A stretch of DNA of 64,000 bases from Bradyrhizobium sp. WSM1417 (GTDB taxonomy: Bacteria; Pseudomonadota; Alphaproteobacteria; Rhizobiales; Xanthobacteraceae): the NCBI RefSeq assembly GCF_000515415.1, contig NZ_KI911783.1, forward strand, positions 4,144,392 through 4,208,391, given 5' to 3'. The position numbers were made by a program, and so were the translations under genes. This document shows, piece after piece, positions 18,968 to 26,252 of the stretch (position 1 is its first letter; every line of letters begins with the position of its first letter). The notes under the pieces were generated by a model. It had not been told where the DNA came from. It saw nothing but the letters and a program-made list of their open reading frames with translations, and did no database searches.

Positions 18968-20245
18968 TCAGGCCGGTTCGCGGGTCAGGATCAGCGAGGC
19001 GTTCTGGCCGCCGAAGCCGAACGAGTTCGACATCACCGCGGTGACGCGGGCATCACGTGCCTTGTTGCCGACGACGTCGAACAGGATCGTGGGATCCGGA
19101 TTGTCATAGTTGATCGTCGGCGGGATGCGCTGATGCTCCAGCGTCAGCAGCGAGAAGATCGCCTCGACCGCGCCGGCGGCCGAGATGGTGTGGCCGACCA
19201 TCGACTTGTTGGAGGTGACCGGAATCTTCGAGACGAGATCGCCGAACACGGCCGATGTCGTATTGTATTCCATCTTGTCGTTCTCGGGCGTCGCGGTGCC
19301 GTGCGCGTTGATGTGGTCGATCTGGTCCGGCGTCATGCCGGCATCGGCCAGCGTCTTGTTCATGCAGCCGATGATCGGCTTGCCGTCGGGGGACGAGCGG
19401 GTGCGATGGAAGGAATCGGTGAGCTCACCGCAGCCGGCGATCACGCCGAGAATTTTTGCGCCGCGCGCGGTGGCGGCTTCATAGCTTTCGAGCACCAGCG
19501 CACCTGCGCCTTCGGCCATGACAAAACCGTCGCGGTTTTTGGAGAAGGGACGGGAGGCCGCCTGCGGCGGGTCGTTCTGGGTCGACAGCGCCGAGAGCAG
19601 CGAGAAGCGCACCAGCGCCTCCGGATTCACTGTGCCGTCGGTCGCCACGCACAGCGCGGCATCGGTTTCGCCGCGGCGGATCGCCTCGACGCCGAGCTGG
19701 ATCGAAGTCGCGCCCGAAGCGCAGGCCGTGGACAAGGAGATCGGCGAGCCCTTGGTGCCGAAGGTCTCGGCGAGGTAGGCCGCGACCGAACCGAACATGA
19801 ATCTGTGGTGATAGGCGCTGTACTTGCCGCCGCCGGAGATGCGCAGCAGATCGTCGTAGTTGAAGTCGAGCTTACCGACGGCGCGGCCGAGCTCGCGGCG
19901 CTGCGGCCATTCGACTTCGACAGGTGCGACCGCGAGGAAGAGAGGACCCGGGAAATCCGCCTTGGTCCCGATGCCGGCCTGGTCCAGCGCCTCCTGCGTC
20001 ACCAGTTCGGCCATCCGCTCGGACAGGCCGGTGGAGGAGAACGGATCGACGCTGACGAAATCCACCGTGCCGGCCATCGTCGTTTTCAGGCCGTCGACCG
20101 GAAAGCGGGTGATGGTGCGGATGCCGGATTCGCCGGCGACGAGCTTCGCCCAATTGTCGGTCTTGCCGTTGCCGAGCGAGGTCATGATGCCCATGCCGGT
20201 GACGACGACGACGGGACGCCCGAGTTTGTCGCGTGGTGCAGTCAT
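18968..20245 (-). CDS. fabF1XL: Beta-ketoacyl-ACP synthase of very-long-chain fatty acid synthesis (425 aa)
   Basis: A complete condensing enzyme. The nucleophile lies in STACASGATS (Cys175), and both catalytic His motifs are present (NAHGTATPEND and NKSMVGHTISAAGA). It would extend acyl-AcpXL to the C26-C30 hydroxy fatty acid of rhizobial lipid A. ATG 20245 begins the conserved part (MTAPRDKLGRPVVVVTGMG); codons upstream belong to a palindromic repeat. Its neighbour fabF2 lacks the catalytic Cys, so this protein is presumably the active partner of a pair. Confidence 0.92.
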   Translation of the reverse strand: MTAPRDKLGRPVVVVTGMGIMTSLGNGKTDNWAKLVAGESGIRTITRFPVDGLKTTMAGTVDFVSVDPFSSTGLSERMAELVTQEALDQAGIGTKADFPGPLFLAVAPVEVEWPQRRELGRAVGKLDFNYDDLLRISGGGKYSAYHHRFMFGSVAAYLAETFGTKGSPISLSTACASGATSIQLGVEAIRRGETDAALCVATDGTVNPEALVRFSLLSALSTQNDPPQAASRPFSKNRDGFVMAEGAGALVLESYEAATARGAKILGVIAGCGELTDSFHRTRSSPDGKPIIGCMNKTLADAGMTPDQIDHINAHGTATPENDKMEYNTTSAVFGDLVSKIPVTSNKSMVGHTISAAGAVEAIFSLLTLEHQRIPPTINYDNPDPTILFDVVGNKARDARVTAVMSNSFGFGGQNASLILTREPA

Positions 20246-20265
20246 GTCGATCCCCGCTTGAGCTG

Positions 20266-20312
20266 GAGCATGATCCGAAAAAGCGTGACGCGATTTTCCG
20301 AGAAGATCATGC
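20266..20312. repeat. Palindromic element (RPE-like, 47 bp)
   Basis: GAGCATGATCCGAAAA at the left and TTTTCCGAGAAGATCATGCC at the right form an imperfect inverted repeat around AGCGTGACGCGA. This form (GCATGATCCGAAAA...TTTTCCG.AAAGATCATGC) is a common dispersed palindrome of Bradyrhizobium-type genomes. It sits between fabF2 and fabF1 and would lie inside the operon mRNA as a hairpin. Confidence 0.8.
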
Positions 20313-20344
20313 CCAAACAATAACCTGCCAAAGCGCAGCGCGCT

Positions 20345-21550
20345 TTAGCTTACTGCCTCGACCAGCGCCATGCCTTCGCCGCGCCAGTGTCCGGCCCCCA
20401 CCACCACAATCTGGGTGGGCGCTCCCTGCATTTCAATCTCGGTGCCCGTGGAATCGTTCGGCGGAAACAGCGCGCCGCGCGAGATCGACAGCGCGGCGAG
20501 TGCGATGCCGAGCGGGAATTGCGTCTCCATGGTGTGGCCGAACATCGTGCCGGTCGAGCGCACCGGGAACTCGGCGTGGCCCTTCAGGAAGCCGCGCTCT
20601 TCCGATGTCGCCGGCTCAGCGCCGGTCGCACCGGATATGATCGCGCCCTTGCCGTCGCGCTTGGGCAACTTTGCCCAAAGCTTCTCCAGCGTCGCGGCCA
20701 TATCGCCGGGGGTCTTGCGCCGGGCAAGGTCGGCAACGACGCTCGACAGCTTCGCGAATGGCTTTGCGCCGCGTGCTTCCGCATGCGCCTTCGACTCCAG
20801 CACCAGAAACGCGCCAGCCGAGCCGAGGGCGAAGCCGGCGTGGTCCCTGCGCGCCCACACGGGAGCGAACTTGTCCTTGAGGTTGAAGTCGCCGAATTCG
20901 TAGAGGACCATCAGGTCCTTGCGCTCGCCGTTGTGCGAGCCGCCGATCAACGCGATGTCGCTCTCGCCGGAGGCGATGCGCGACAATGCAATGCGCGCGG
21001 CATCGGCGCCGGCAACCTCTTCACCCATGAAGGTGCGCGAGGTGCCGCCAATGCCGTGCACGATGGCGATGTTGCCGGCGAGCAGGTTGGAGAGCTGGGC
21101 CAGGAACAGCGTCGGCCTGAGATCACTCATCAGCCGCTCGTTGAGGAAGCCGGGCGCGTTGGCACCCTTAGCCTCGGCCGTGAGCACGCCGGTGTCGACG
21201 TTGAGATCGCGCTCGCCGCCGCCGGCGGCGACCACCATGTCGATCTTCGACAGGATGTCCTTGTTGCCCTTGATCCCGGCGGAATCGAGCGCAAGCCCGG
21301 CCGCATAGGTGCCGATGCGCTGCCAGGCTTCCATCTGGCGCTGGTCGCCCTTCTTCGGGATCTGGCTGTCGAAGGTAACAGGCATCAAGGGGTGCACGAT
21401 GTAGGGCGCAAAGCCCTTCTCGTCGACATTGATGCGCTTCTCCTGAAGCGCGGCCCAGTTGGCGTCCAAGCCCTCGCCGAGTGAGGTGGCGAGGCCAATG
21501 CCGGTGATCCAGACTTCCGTCTGGGCGGGCTTCGAAGCAGTCTCGGTCAT
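20345..21550 (-). CDS. fabF2XL: Beta-ketoacyl synthase-like protein without catalytic cysteine (401 aa)
   Basis: The protein has the thiolase-like KAS-II fold (VWITGIGLATSLGEGLDANW at the start; TMFGHTMETQFPLGIALAALS near the end, holding the second His). There is no cysteine anywhere in its 401 residues. The segment matching the nucleophile elbow reads GIGGTSRTFMGEEVAGADA, and the first catalytic His motif (NAHGTATP in fabF1) is replaced by SGATGAEPATSEE. It therefore cannot be a normal condensing enzyme and resembles chain-length factors of type II polyketide systems. It corresponds in position to fabF2XL of rhizobia. The start overlaps the fabZ stop. Confidence 0.88.
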   Translation of the reverse strand: MTETASKPAQTEVWITGIGLATSLGEGLDANWAALQEKRINVDEKGFAPYIVHPLMPVTFDSQIPKKGDQRQMEAWQRIGTYAAGLALDSAGIKGNKDILSKIDMVVAAGGGERDLNVDTGVLTAEAKGANAPGFLNERLMSDLRPTLFLAQLSNLLAGNIAIVHGIGGTSRTFMGEEVAGADAARIALSRIASGESDIALIGGSHNGERKDLMVLYEFGDFNLKDKFAPVWARRDHAGFALGSAGAFLVLESKAHAEARGAKPFAKLSSVVADLARRKTPGDMAATLEKLWAKLPKRDGKGAIISGATGAEPATSEERGFLKGHAEFPVRSTGTMFGHTMETQFPLGIALAALSISRGALFPPNDSTGTEIEMQGAPTQIVVVGAGHWRGEGMALVEAVS

Positions 21551-22017
21551 GACGATACGGCCTGTTGCGGAAAGCCGACGCGCTCGGCGACCTTCGCCAT
21601 GTATCCGCGCATGTCCGCGTTGGGGAAGGGGATCAGGGTGAAGGTGAGCGCCGAATTCGCGCGCAGCTTGCCGCCGACCTTAATCTTGGCCTCGGTCATG
21701 GCATAGCCCGAGCCCTCGTGGACGAGGCTCGCTTCGATGCTCATGAGATCCCCAGGGTACACCGAGCCGCGGACCTTGGCCTCCTTCACGGCGGCCAGGA
21801 TCGGCATGCGCTCGAATTTGAGCACGCCAAGCTGAAGCCAGCCTGAGGCCTGCGCCATCGATTCGATCAGGAGCACGCCTGGCATCAGGGGATAGCCCGG
21901 GAAGTGCCCCTCGAAGATGGTGCTCTCCATCGGGACCTGAGCCTCGACGACAATCGTCTTCGCGTCGACGTTGAGGTCGACGACGCGATCTATCATGTGG
22001 AAGTATTCGAGTTGCAT
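21547..22017 (-). CDS. fabZXL: 3-hydroxyacyl-ACP dehydratase, FabZ-type (156 aa)
   Basis: A hot-dog-fold dehydratase of the very-long-chain fatty acid pathway. FEGHFPGYPLMPGVLLIESMAQASGW contains the FabZ catalytic His (GHFP) and Glu (IESMAQ). ATG 22017 (MQLEYFHMIDRV) is chosen because it gives the standard N-terminus; the in-frame extension runs into acpXL. Its stop overlaps the fabF2 start by ATGA, and it begins 10 bp after acpXL. Compared with housekeeping FabZ it has a longer C-terminus (GYMAKVAERVGFPQQ). Confidence 0.9.
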   Translation of the reverse strand: MQLEYFHMIDRVVDLNVDAKTIVVEAQVPMESTIFEGHFPGYPLMPGVLLIESMAQASGWLQLGVLKFERMPILAAVKEAKVRGSVYPGDLMSIEASLVHEGSGYAMTEAKIKVGGKLRANSALTFTLIPFPNADMRGYMAKVAERVGFPQQAVSS

Positions 22018-22027
22018 GACCGCGCGC

Positions 22028-22315
22028 TTAGGCGCTCGCGCCCTTGGCCGCAACCAGTTCGTCGATGCGGGCGCACAGGTTTTTCAGCACGAAATACTGC
22101 TCGGTGGTGGCTTTGCCGTCGTTGACCTCCTGGGTCCACTTTTCCAGCGGCAGCTTGATACCGAACTGCTTGTCGATCGCGAACGCGATGTCCAGGAAAT
22201 CGAGGCTGTCGATGCCGAGGTCATCGATGGCATGGCTATCCGGCGTGATCGTGTCGCGCGGGATGTCGCAGGTTTCAGCGATGATCGTAGCGACCTGATC
22301 GAATGTGGAGGACAT
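22028..22315 (-). CDS. acpXL: Acyl carrier protein AcpXL (95 aa)
   Basis: A specialised acyl carrier protein that carries the very-long-chain hydroxy fatty acid destined for lipid A. The phosphopantetheine site is [18 protein letters not shown] with Ser37. Residues 55-80 ([21 protein letters not shown]) are typical of AcpXL and absent from housekeeping AcpP, and the 95-residue length fits. It is the first gene of the minus-strand cluster acpXL-fabZ-fabF2-fabF1-lpxXL; the cluster promoter should lie in 22316-22524. Confidence 0.93.
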   Translation of the reverse strand: MSSTFDQVATIIAETCDIPRDTITPDSHAIDDLGIDSLDFLDIAFAIDKQFGIKLPLEKWTQEVNDGKATTEQYFVLKNLCARIDELVAAKGASA

Positions 22316-22524
22316 CACTAAGCCTTTGATATATTGCAGATGTTTGTCAGATTTTCCAGAGTGGAACGGTGGGTGGGCATCGCGCCCCGATGACGCCCTC
22401 AACCCCCCTCTGGCCGGGTCGAAAGCCCGTATATCGGAGCGCCGCCCTGAGTTCAATGGAGCCGGCGGGTGTGGGGGCAGGGCTGGGGACGCCCGGCTGA
22501 GCCGCTTCGGCCGAAGGACCGTCG

Positions 22525-22866
22525 CTAGATGTGCGGCGTCGTGATCTTGACGCAGTCGCGGCGGCCCATCAGCACGCAATCCTGGGTCCGGCGCAGGTCG
22601 GCGATGCTCACCGCGAGCCAGATCCCGATCGCGGTCAGTGCGATGGTGAAGGCCAGCGCCGCAATGTTGGCGAGCATGCGATGGCGGAAATCGTCCGGTT
22701 CAGTGCGGGGCTGCTCGTAGCGCGACAGGTCGAGTGGCTCGGGCGCGACGCGCAATTGCTGCACGCTACCGTTGCCGCGGTAGCCCGTTGGGGAAGGCGA
22801 GGTGCGCGGCCTGAACTGGAGCACCCGGTGCTCGTCATCCGAGCTTATGGGCCGCTGGGTTGTCAT
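22525..22866 (-). CDS. Single-pass membrane protein of unknown function (113 aa)
   Basis: A polar N-terminal half (Arg/Pro/Gln-rich, residues 1-60) precedes one hydrophobic segment ([26 protein letters not shown], about 62-87). A short tail with two cysteines follows ([13 protein letters not shown]), which could form a disulfide outside the membrane. No family is recognised. ATG 22866 (MTTQRPISS) is used. It is upstream of acpXL on the same strand, with a gap of about 210 bp. Confidence 0.6.
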   Translation of the reverse strand: MTTQRPISSDDEHRVLQFRPRTSPSPTGYRGNGSVQQLRVAPEPLDLSRYEQPRTEPDDFRHRMLANIAALAFTIALTAIGIWLAVSIADLRRTQDCVLMGRRDCVKITTPHI

Positions 22867-23136
22867 GGTGCAGGGATCACTCCGAAGCAGCAATTTTTAG
22901 ATAGCATACGTGGTGAACACGTTGCAGAAAATCTTCTCAACGCGCACGTGCATTGCGCGTTCGCACTATCTTGCAGGGTTGCGAACGAAGGACCGTGGAA
23001 CCGTGGCCCTTCCGGGCCTGCAGAGGGTGCAATGCAGTAATCTCGGCCCAGCCGAATGCATTGCCGGCGCAATGCCCATGGCATAGTCCAGGGAACCTGA
23101 TCACGCAGCTGCAACCATGTGAAGGGCTCTCCAACC

Positions 23137-23760
23137 ATGACCAATACGCGCGAACCGAGAGTGCATCCGGTGTCGATCCTGTCGCTGCGGCCGACACAGA
23201 TGACGGTCGGGATGCGCGAGGTCAAGGAGAAGCGCAAGCGCTGGCGCGAGCACGACAAGAAAAAGCAGGCCGATTTGCTCGGCAAGCATATGATCCCCGT
23301 CGTGCATGGCCCTGACGAGCGCTATTACGTGATCGACCATCATCACCTCGGTCGCGCGCTGCATGACGAGGGCGTCAAGGAGGTGCTGGTCACCATCGTC
23401 GGCGACCTCAGGATGGTCGAGCGCGAAGCGTTCTGGGGCGTGATGGACAACAAGCGCTGGGTTTACCCCTACGACGTCAAGGGCGAACGGCGACCGTTCC
23501 GCGATTTGCCGAAATCCGTCGTCGATCTCAAGGACGATCCCTTCCGGAGCCTTGCCGGCGAGCTGCGCCGCATGGGCGGCTTCGCCAAGGACACCACGCC
23601 GTTCTCCGAATTCCTGTGGGCCGATTATCTGCGCCGAAAGCTGTCGCGCAAGGCTGTGGATGCCAATTTCGACAAGGCGCTCGAGAAGGCGATGTCCTCA
23701 GCCAAGAGCAGGGACGCGATCTATCTGCCTGGCTGGTGCGGTCCGGCTGACGATGATTAG
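23137..23760 (+). CDS. ParB-like nuclease-domain protein (207 aa)
   Basis: The sequence matches the ParBc_2 group (PF08857 as I recall it) rather than chromosome-partitioning ParB. It has LRPTQMTVGMREVKEKRKRW near the N-terminus, then HGPDERYYVIDHHHLGRAL, where the His-rich HHHLGRA replaces the GxRR-type ParB motif, and VLVTIVGDL. No helix-turn-helix domain follows. The biological role is unknown. It is transcribed alone. ATG 23137 is chosen; a GTG six codons upstream is an alternative. Confidence 0.8.
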   Translation: MTNTREPRVHPVSILSLRPTQMTVGMREVKEKRKRWREHDKKKQADLLGKHMIPVVHGPDERYYVIDHHHLGRALHDEGVKEVLVTIVGDLRMVEREAFWGVMDNKRWVYPYDVKGERRPFRDLPKSVVDLKDDPFRSLAGELRRMGGFAKDTTPFSEFLWADYLRRKLSRKAVDANFDKALEKAMSSAKSRDAIYLPGWCGPADDD

Positions 23761-23909
23761 GCGCAAAGCTCACGTCAGTACGGCATGCGGCTCCGCAAAC
23801 CGGATCTGATCACAGCCTCTTGAGCGAAACCATCTTCTGTCCGCGCGAAGCAGTGCTGAAACAAAGCCGTGCCATGTGTTGAAGTGTCGAGCTCACACAG
23901 GAGGCCGAA

Positions 23910-24053
23910 ATGCGCCGTTTGGTTTTCGCCGTTGCCCTGCTCGTGGTCGCTTCAGCCGGGATATCGGCATCGTTTGCCGCAGTTCACCATGCCAAGACGT
24001 TGACGTTTTCAGAGCGCTTTGCCCCGGCGCTCGAGTTGATGGCGAAGCGCTAG
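23910..24053 (+). CDS. Small secreted or membrane-anchored protein (47 aa)
   Basis: ATG at 23910 is preceded by a strong ribosome binding site (AGGAGG at 23899-23904). The product begins with a signal-like sequence (MRRLVFAVALLVVASAGISASFA, possible cleavage after SFA) and leaves a 24-residue basic tail (AVHHAKTLTFSERFAPALELMAKR). No homologue is recognised. Evidence for expression is the good ribosome binding site plus signal-peptide composition; the stop is followed directly by the structured region 24056-24239. Confidence 0.5.
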   Translation: MRRLVFAVALLVVASAGISASFAAVHHAKTLTFSERFAPALELMAKR

Positions 24054-24055
24054 TC

Positions 24056-24239
24056 CAGCGGCATGGTGCTGCGCAGCCGCTGGGAATGCAGTTGCGATAA
24101 ACCTGCTGCCCAACGGCGTCGCGCGCTTGACGTATCGCAAACAGGTTTTGATGCCGGCCGCTAAGGTCCGCCGGCATGACCGCTGAACCAGCCTTGCGCA
24201 TCCGCGTCACCAGGTGGCTCCAGATCATGCCATCTGGAG
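24056..24239 (+). ncRNA. Candidate structured RNA leader with pseudoknot and masked ribosome binding site
   Basis: Perfect complementary pairs in order: CAGCGGC 24056-24062 with 24076-24082; TTGCGATA 24092-24099 with TATCGCAA 24133-24140; AAACCTG 24099-24105 with CAGGTTT 24142-24148, which crosses the previous helix and would make an H-type pseudoknot; ATGCCGGC 24151-24158 with 24170-24177; CTCCAGAT 24218-24225 with ATCTGGAG 24232-24239. The last hairpin contains GGAG, the only ribosome binding site of the gene at 24242. The structure is read by eye; no family is recognised. Confidence 0.4.
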
Positions 24240-24241
24240 AC

Positions 24242-24415
24242 ATGATGATGAGCCTGATTCTTCGCATTGTGTTTGTGTTCGCCGGAGCTGTCACCGCTCT
24301 GTTCGTCGCGCGTGACGCCCTGAACTTCACGATCATCCAAACTTTCGTCGCCGTCCTGCTGATGACCGCCGTGGTGGCTCTCGGGACCCTTTGGAGCCTG
24401 CGGCGCAGGGCATGA
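24242..24415 (+). CDS. Small two-helix membrane protein (57 aa)
   Basis: The product has two hydrophobic segments, LILRIVFVFAGAVTALFVA and FVAVLLMTAVVALGTLW, joined by RDALNFTIIQT, with a basic end (SLRRRA). ATG 24242 is the first of three in-frame start-like codons; an upstream start at 24176 is less likely because it lacks a ribosome binding site. The GGAG at 24236-24239 is paired in a perfect 8-bp hairpin, so translation may be controlled by RNA structure. Function unknown. Confidence 0.55.
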   Translation: MMMSLILRIVFVFAGAVTALFVARDALNFTIIQTFVAVLLMTAVVALGTLWSLRRRA

Positions 24416-24429
24416 GCGAGGCCGTCAGT

Positions 24430-25371
24430 TCAACCAGCAGCGTCGCGATCGATTTTGCGCAGCCGCACAAAGGCGGCCCAGGCCTGCGGATAATCCTTGT
24501 CCGTGGGATCAATCGTAAGTAGCGCGCGGCATGCTTCCTTGATCTCCTCAGGCGAAGGACGCTTGGCCGGAACCCCGGATGATTTGGCGTCTTCCCAGCG
24601 AGCCTCGACATCTCTTGCAAAAGCCAGGGCCTCCGCGCTGGTCCGCTTCTGCGCCGATTTCGCCAGCGGATCGTCCGAGCGGAAATTCGGCCATGCGGCC
24701 GGCGGCTGGTCGACACGCCACGTCAGTTCATCTGCTTGTCGTACCTCCACGCCCGAACTCGAATGTTGCGCTGCTGGCGCCCATCCTGCCCCTGCTGAGG
24801 CTGCCGAACCCGACGAGCCGGCCGATCTCCGCGGGACCGCCGAACCTGGCGCCACCGCCGCTGTCTGTCCGGCGAGCTGGCCAAGCTGCTGTTCCATCGT
24901 TCCGCCGCTGGACTTGGGGATGATTTTTTCGACGGTCTTGATCATCGACAGCGCGCCTGGCGATATCAGCGTGTTCTGGTCGGCAATTTTGTCGTCGGCC
25001 GCGCTTGGGCAGGGCCTGTAAGGAGAGCGCTGCGACGTCATCCGGCCGTCGTCGTCGATACGGGCAAAATCGATCGCGATGGTGTAAACGAACGCGGCCT
25101 CGACATACTGCCTCTCCTTGTCCATCGCTTTTACGGAGCCGCATACGTATCTTGCCTGGTCTACATCAATCGTTCGCAGGCCGTTGAAGTGAGCTGAATT
25201 CGGCGCAATGAGGACGCGCAACACGGCAGCCCGCGCCTTGCCATGCTCCGATTCAAACATGCTCCATATCTCGTCCGCGTCGACGATCTCGGGCTGATAG
25301 TTCCACGCGTATCCGGCCGCGAAGAACGCCGTGCCAATACAGGTCGCGACAACAAATGCCCGCACGTTCAT
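24430..25371 (-). CDS. Signal-anchored protein of unknown function (313 aa)
   Basis: An N-terminal hydrophobic segment (VRAFVVATCIGTAFFAAGYAW) looks like a signal anchor. It is followed by a folded-looking region of about 130 residues with Cys in RYVCGSVKAM and a Ser/Gly/Ala-rich linker (residues about 165-205). The C-terminal part is Trp/Pro-rich with helices (SPEEIKEACRALLTIDP). No family is recognised. ATG 25371 has a good ribosome binding site (GAGGGG, 7 bp upstream). It is likely periplasmic and tethered. Confidence 0.65.
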   Translation of the reverse strand: MNVRAFVVATCIGTAFFAAGYAWNYQPEIVDADEIWSMFESEHGKARAAVLRVLIAPNSAHFNGLRTIDVDQARYVCGSVKAMDKERQYVEAAFVYTIAIDFARIDDDGRMTSQRSPYRPCPSAADDKIADQNTLISPGALSMIKTVEKIIPKSSGGTMEQQLGQLAGQTAAVAPGSAVPRRSAGSSGSAASAGAGWAPAAQHSSSGVEVRQADELTWRVDQPPAAWPNFRSDDPLAKSAQKRTSAEALAFARDVEARWEDAKSSGVPAKRPSPEEIKEACRALLTIDPTDKDYPQAWAAFVRLRKIDRDAAG

Positions 25372-25499
25372 GAGAAGCCCCTCGACAGGCACGACTCATC
25401 AGCGTCTCCGGTGACGGAAACTGCGCAAGTTGTGCCAAAGCGTTTGTGCTAGTTGAGGGTGAGATTCTTAATAAAACGTATGCGATTGCAAAAACGTAT

Positions 25500-25522
25500 A
25501 GTTCCCGTCAGACGGGAACTTT
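25500..25522 (-). terminator. Perfect hairpin between two minus-strand genes
   Basis: AGTTCCCGT pairs with ACGGGAACT around a CAG loop. Read on the minus strand, it follows the peroxidase-related gene by about 50 bp and is followed by ATACGTTTTTGC, so it could end that transcript. On the plus strand three T residues follow (25520-25522). Confidence 0.5.
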
Positions 25523-25570
25523 CCACTGCGTTCGTCGGCTACGCGTTCCTTCCGCGTTCGCGGCAGTCGG

Positions 25571-26155
25571 TCATTTCTTCGGCACCCGTCCCATCAGATA
25601 GAATTCGTCATTCGGCCGCATGCCGGTGAAATTCGCCAGCCGGTTCGACAGCGCGAAGAAGGCGGCGATTGCGGCGATGTCCCAGATGTCGTCGTCGCTG
25701 AAGCCGTGCGGCGCGAGCGCGGTGAAATCATCCTCGGAAATCCGCTGCGCATCGGCCGAGACCTTCATCGCGAAATCGAGCATCGCCTTTTGCCGCGGCG
25801 TGATGTCGGCCTTGCGGTAGTTCGTGGCGATCTGGTCGGCGATCAGCGGGTTCTTGGCGCGGATACGCAGGATCGCGCCATGCGCAATCACGCAATACTG
25901 GCACTGATTGGCTGCCGATGTCGCGACCACGATCATCTCGCGCTCGGCCTTGGTGAGGCCGCCCTCCTTCTCCATCAGCGCGTCGTGATAGGCGAAGAAA
26001 GCGCGGAACTCGTCCGGGCGGTAGGCGAGGGTCAAGAACACGTTCGGCACGAAGCCGCTCTTCTCCTGCACGGCGAGGAGACGCGTGCGGATGTCGTCAG
26101 GGAGCGCATCGAGGGCGGGAGCGGCGAAGCGTTGCGCGGGCTTTGTCATGGGCAT
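25571..26155 (-). CDS. AhpD-like peroxidase-related enzyme, carboxymuconolactone decarboxylase family
   Basis: The protein belongs to the CMD/AhpD superfamily. The catalytic motif is NQCQYCVIAHGAILR, with the redox pair Cys-x-x-Cys and the downstream His of AhpD. The N-terminal FAAPALDALPDDIRTRLL and the C-terminal ANFTGMRPNDEFYLMGR are typical of the uncharacterized peroxidase-related subgroup, which is about 190 residues long. Start choice between 26155 and 26149 is uncertain. It probably reduces peroxides with a thiol partner. It lies downstream of the HerA-like gene on the same strand. Confidence 0.82.
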   Translation of the reverse strand: MPMTKPAQRFAAPALDALPDDIRTRLLAVQEKSGFVPNVFLTLAYRPDEFRAFFAYHDALMEKEGGLTKAEREMIVVATSAANQCQYCVIAHGAILRIRAKNPLIADQIATNYRKADITPRQKAMLDFAMKVSADAQRISEDDFTALAPHGFSDDDIWDIAAIAAFFALSNRLANFTGMRPNDEFYLMGRVPKK

Positions 26156-26252
26156 GGATTCCGGCTTGGGGCCGGCAACCATAGTCGATGCCGGCGCCAT
26201 GCTCAACGTGACGCCAGGCTCGCAATGCCGGAGCTGGAAAACGAGCCTTGCT

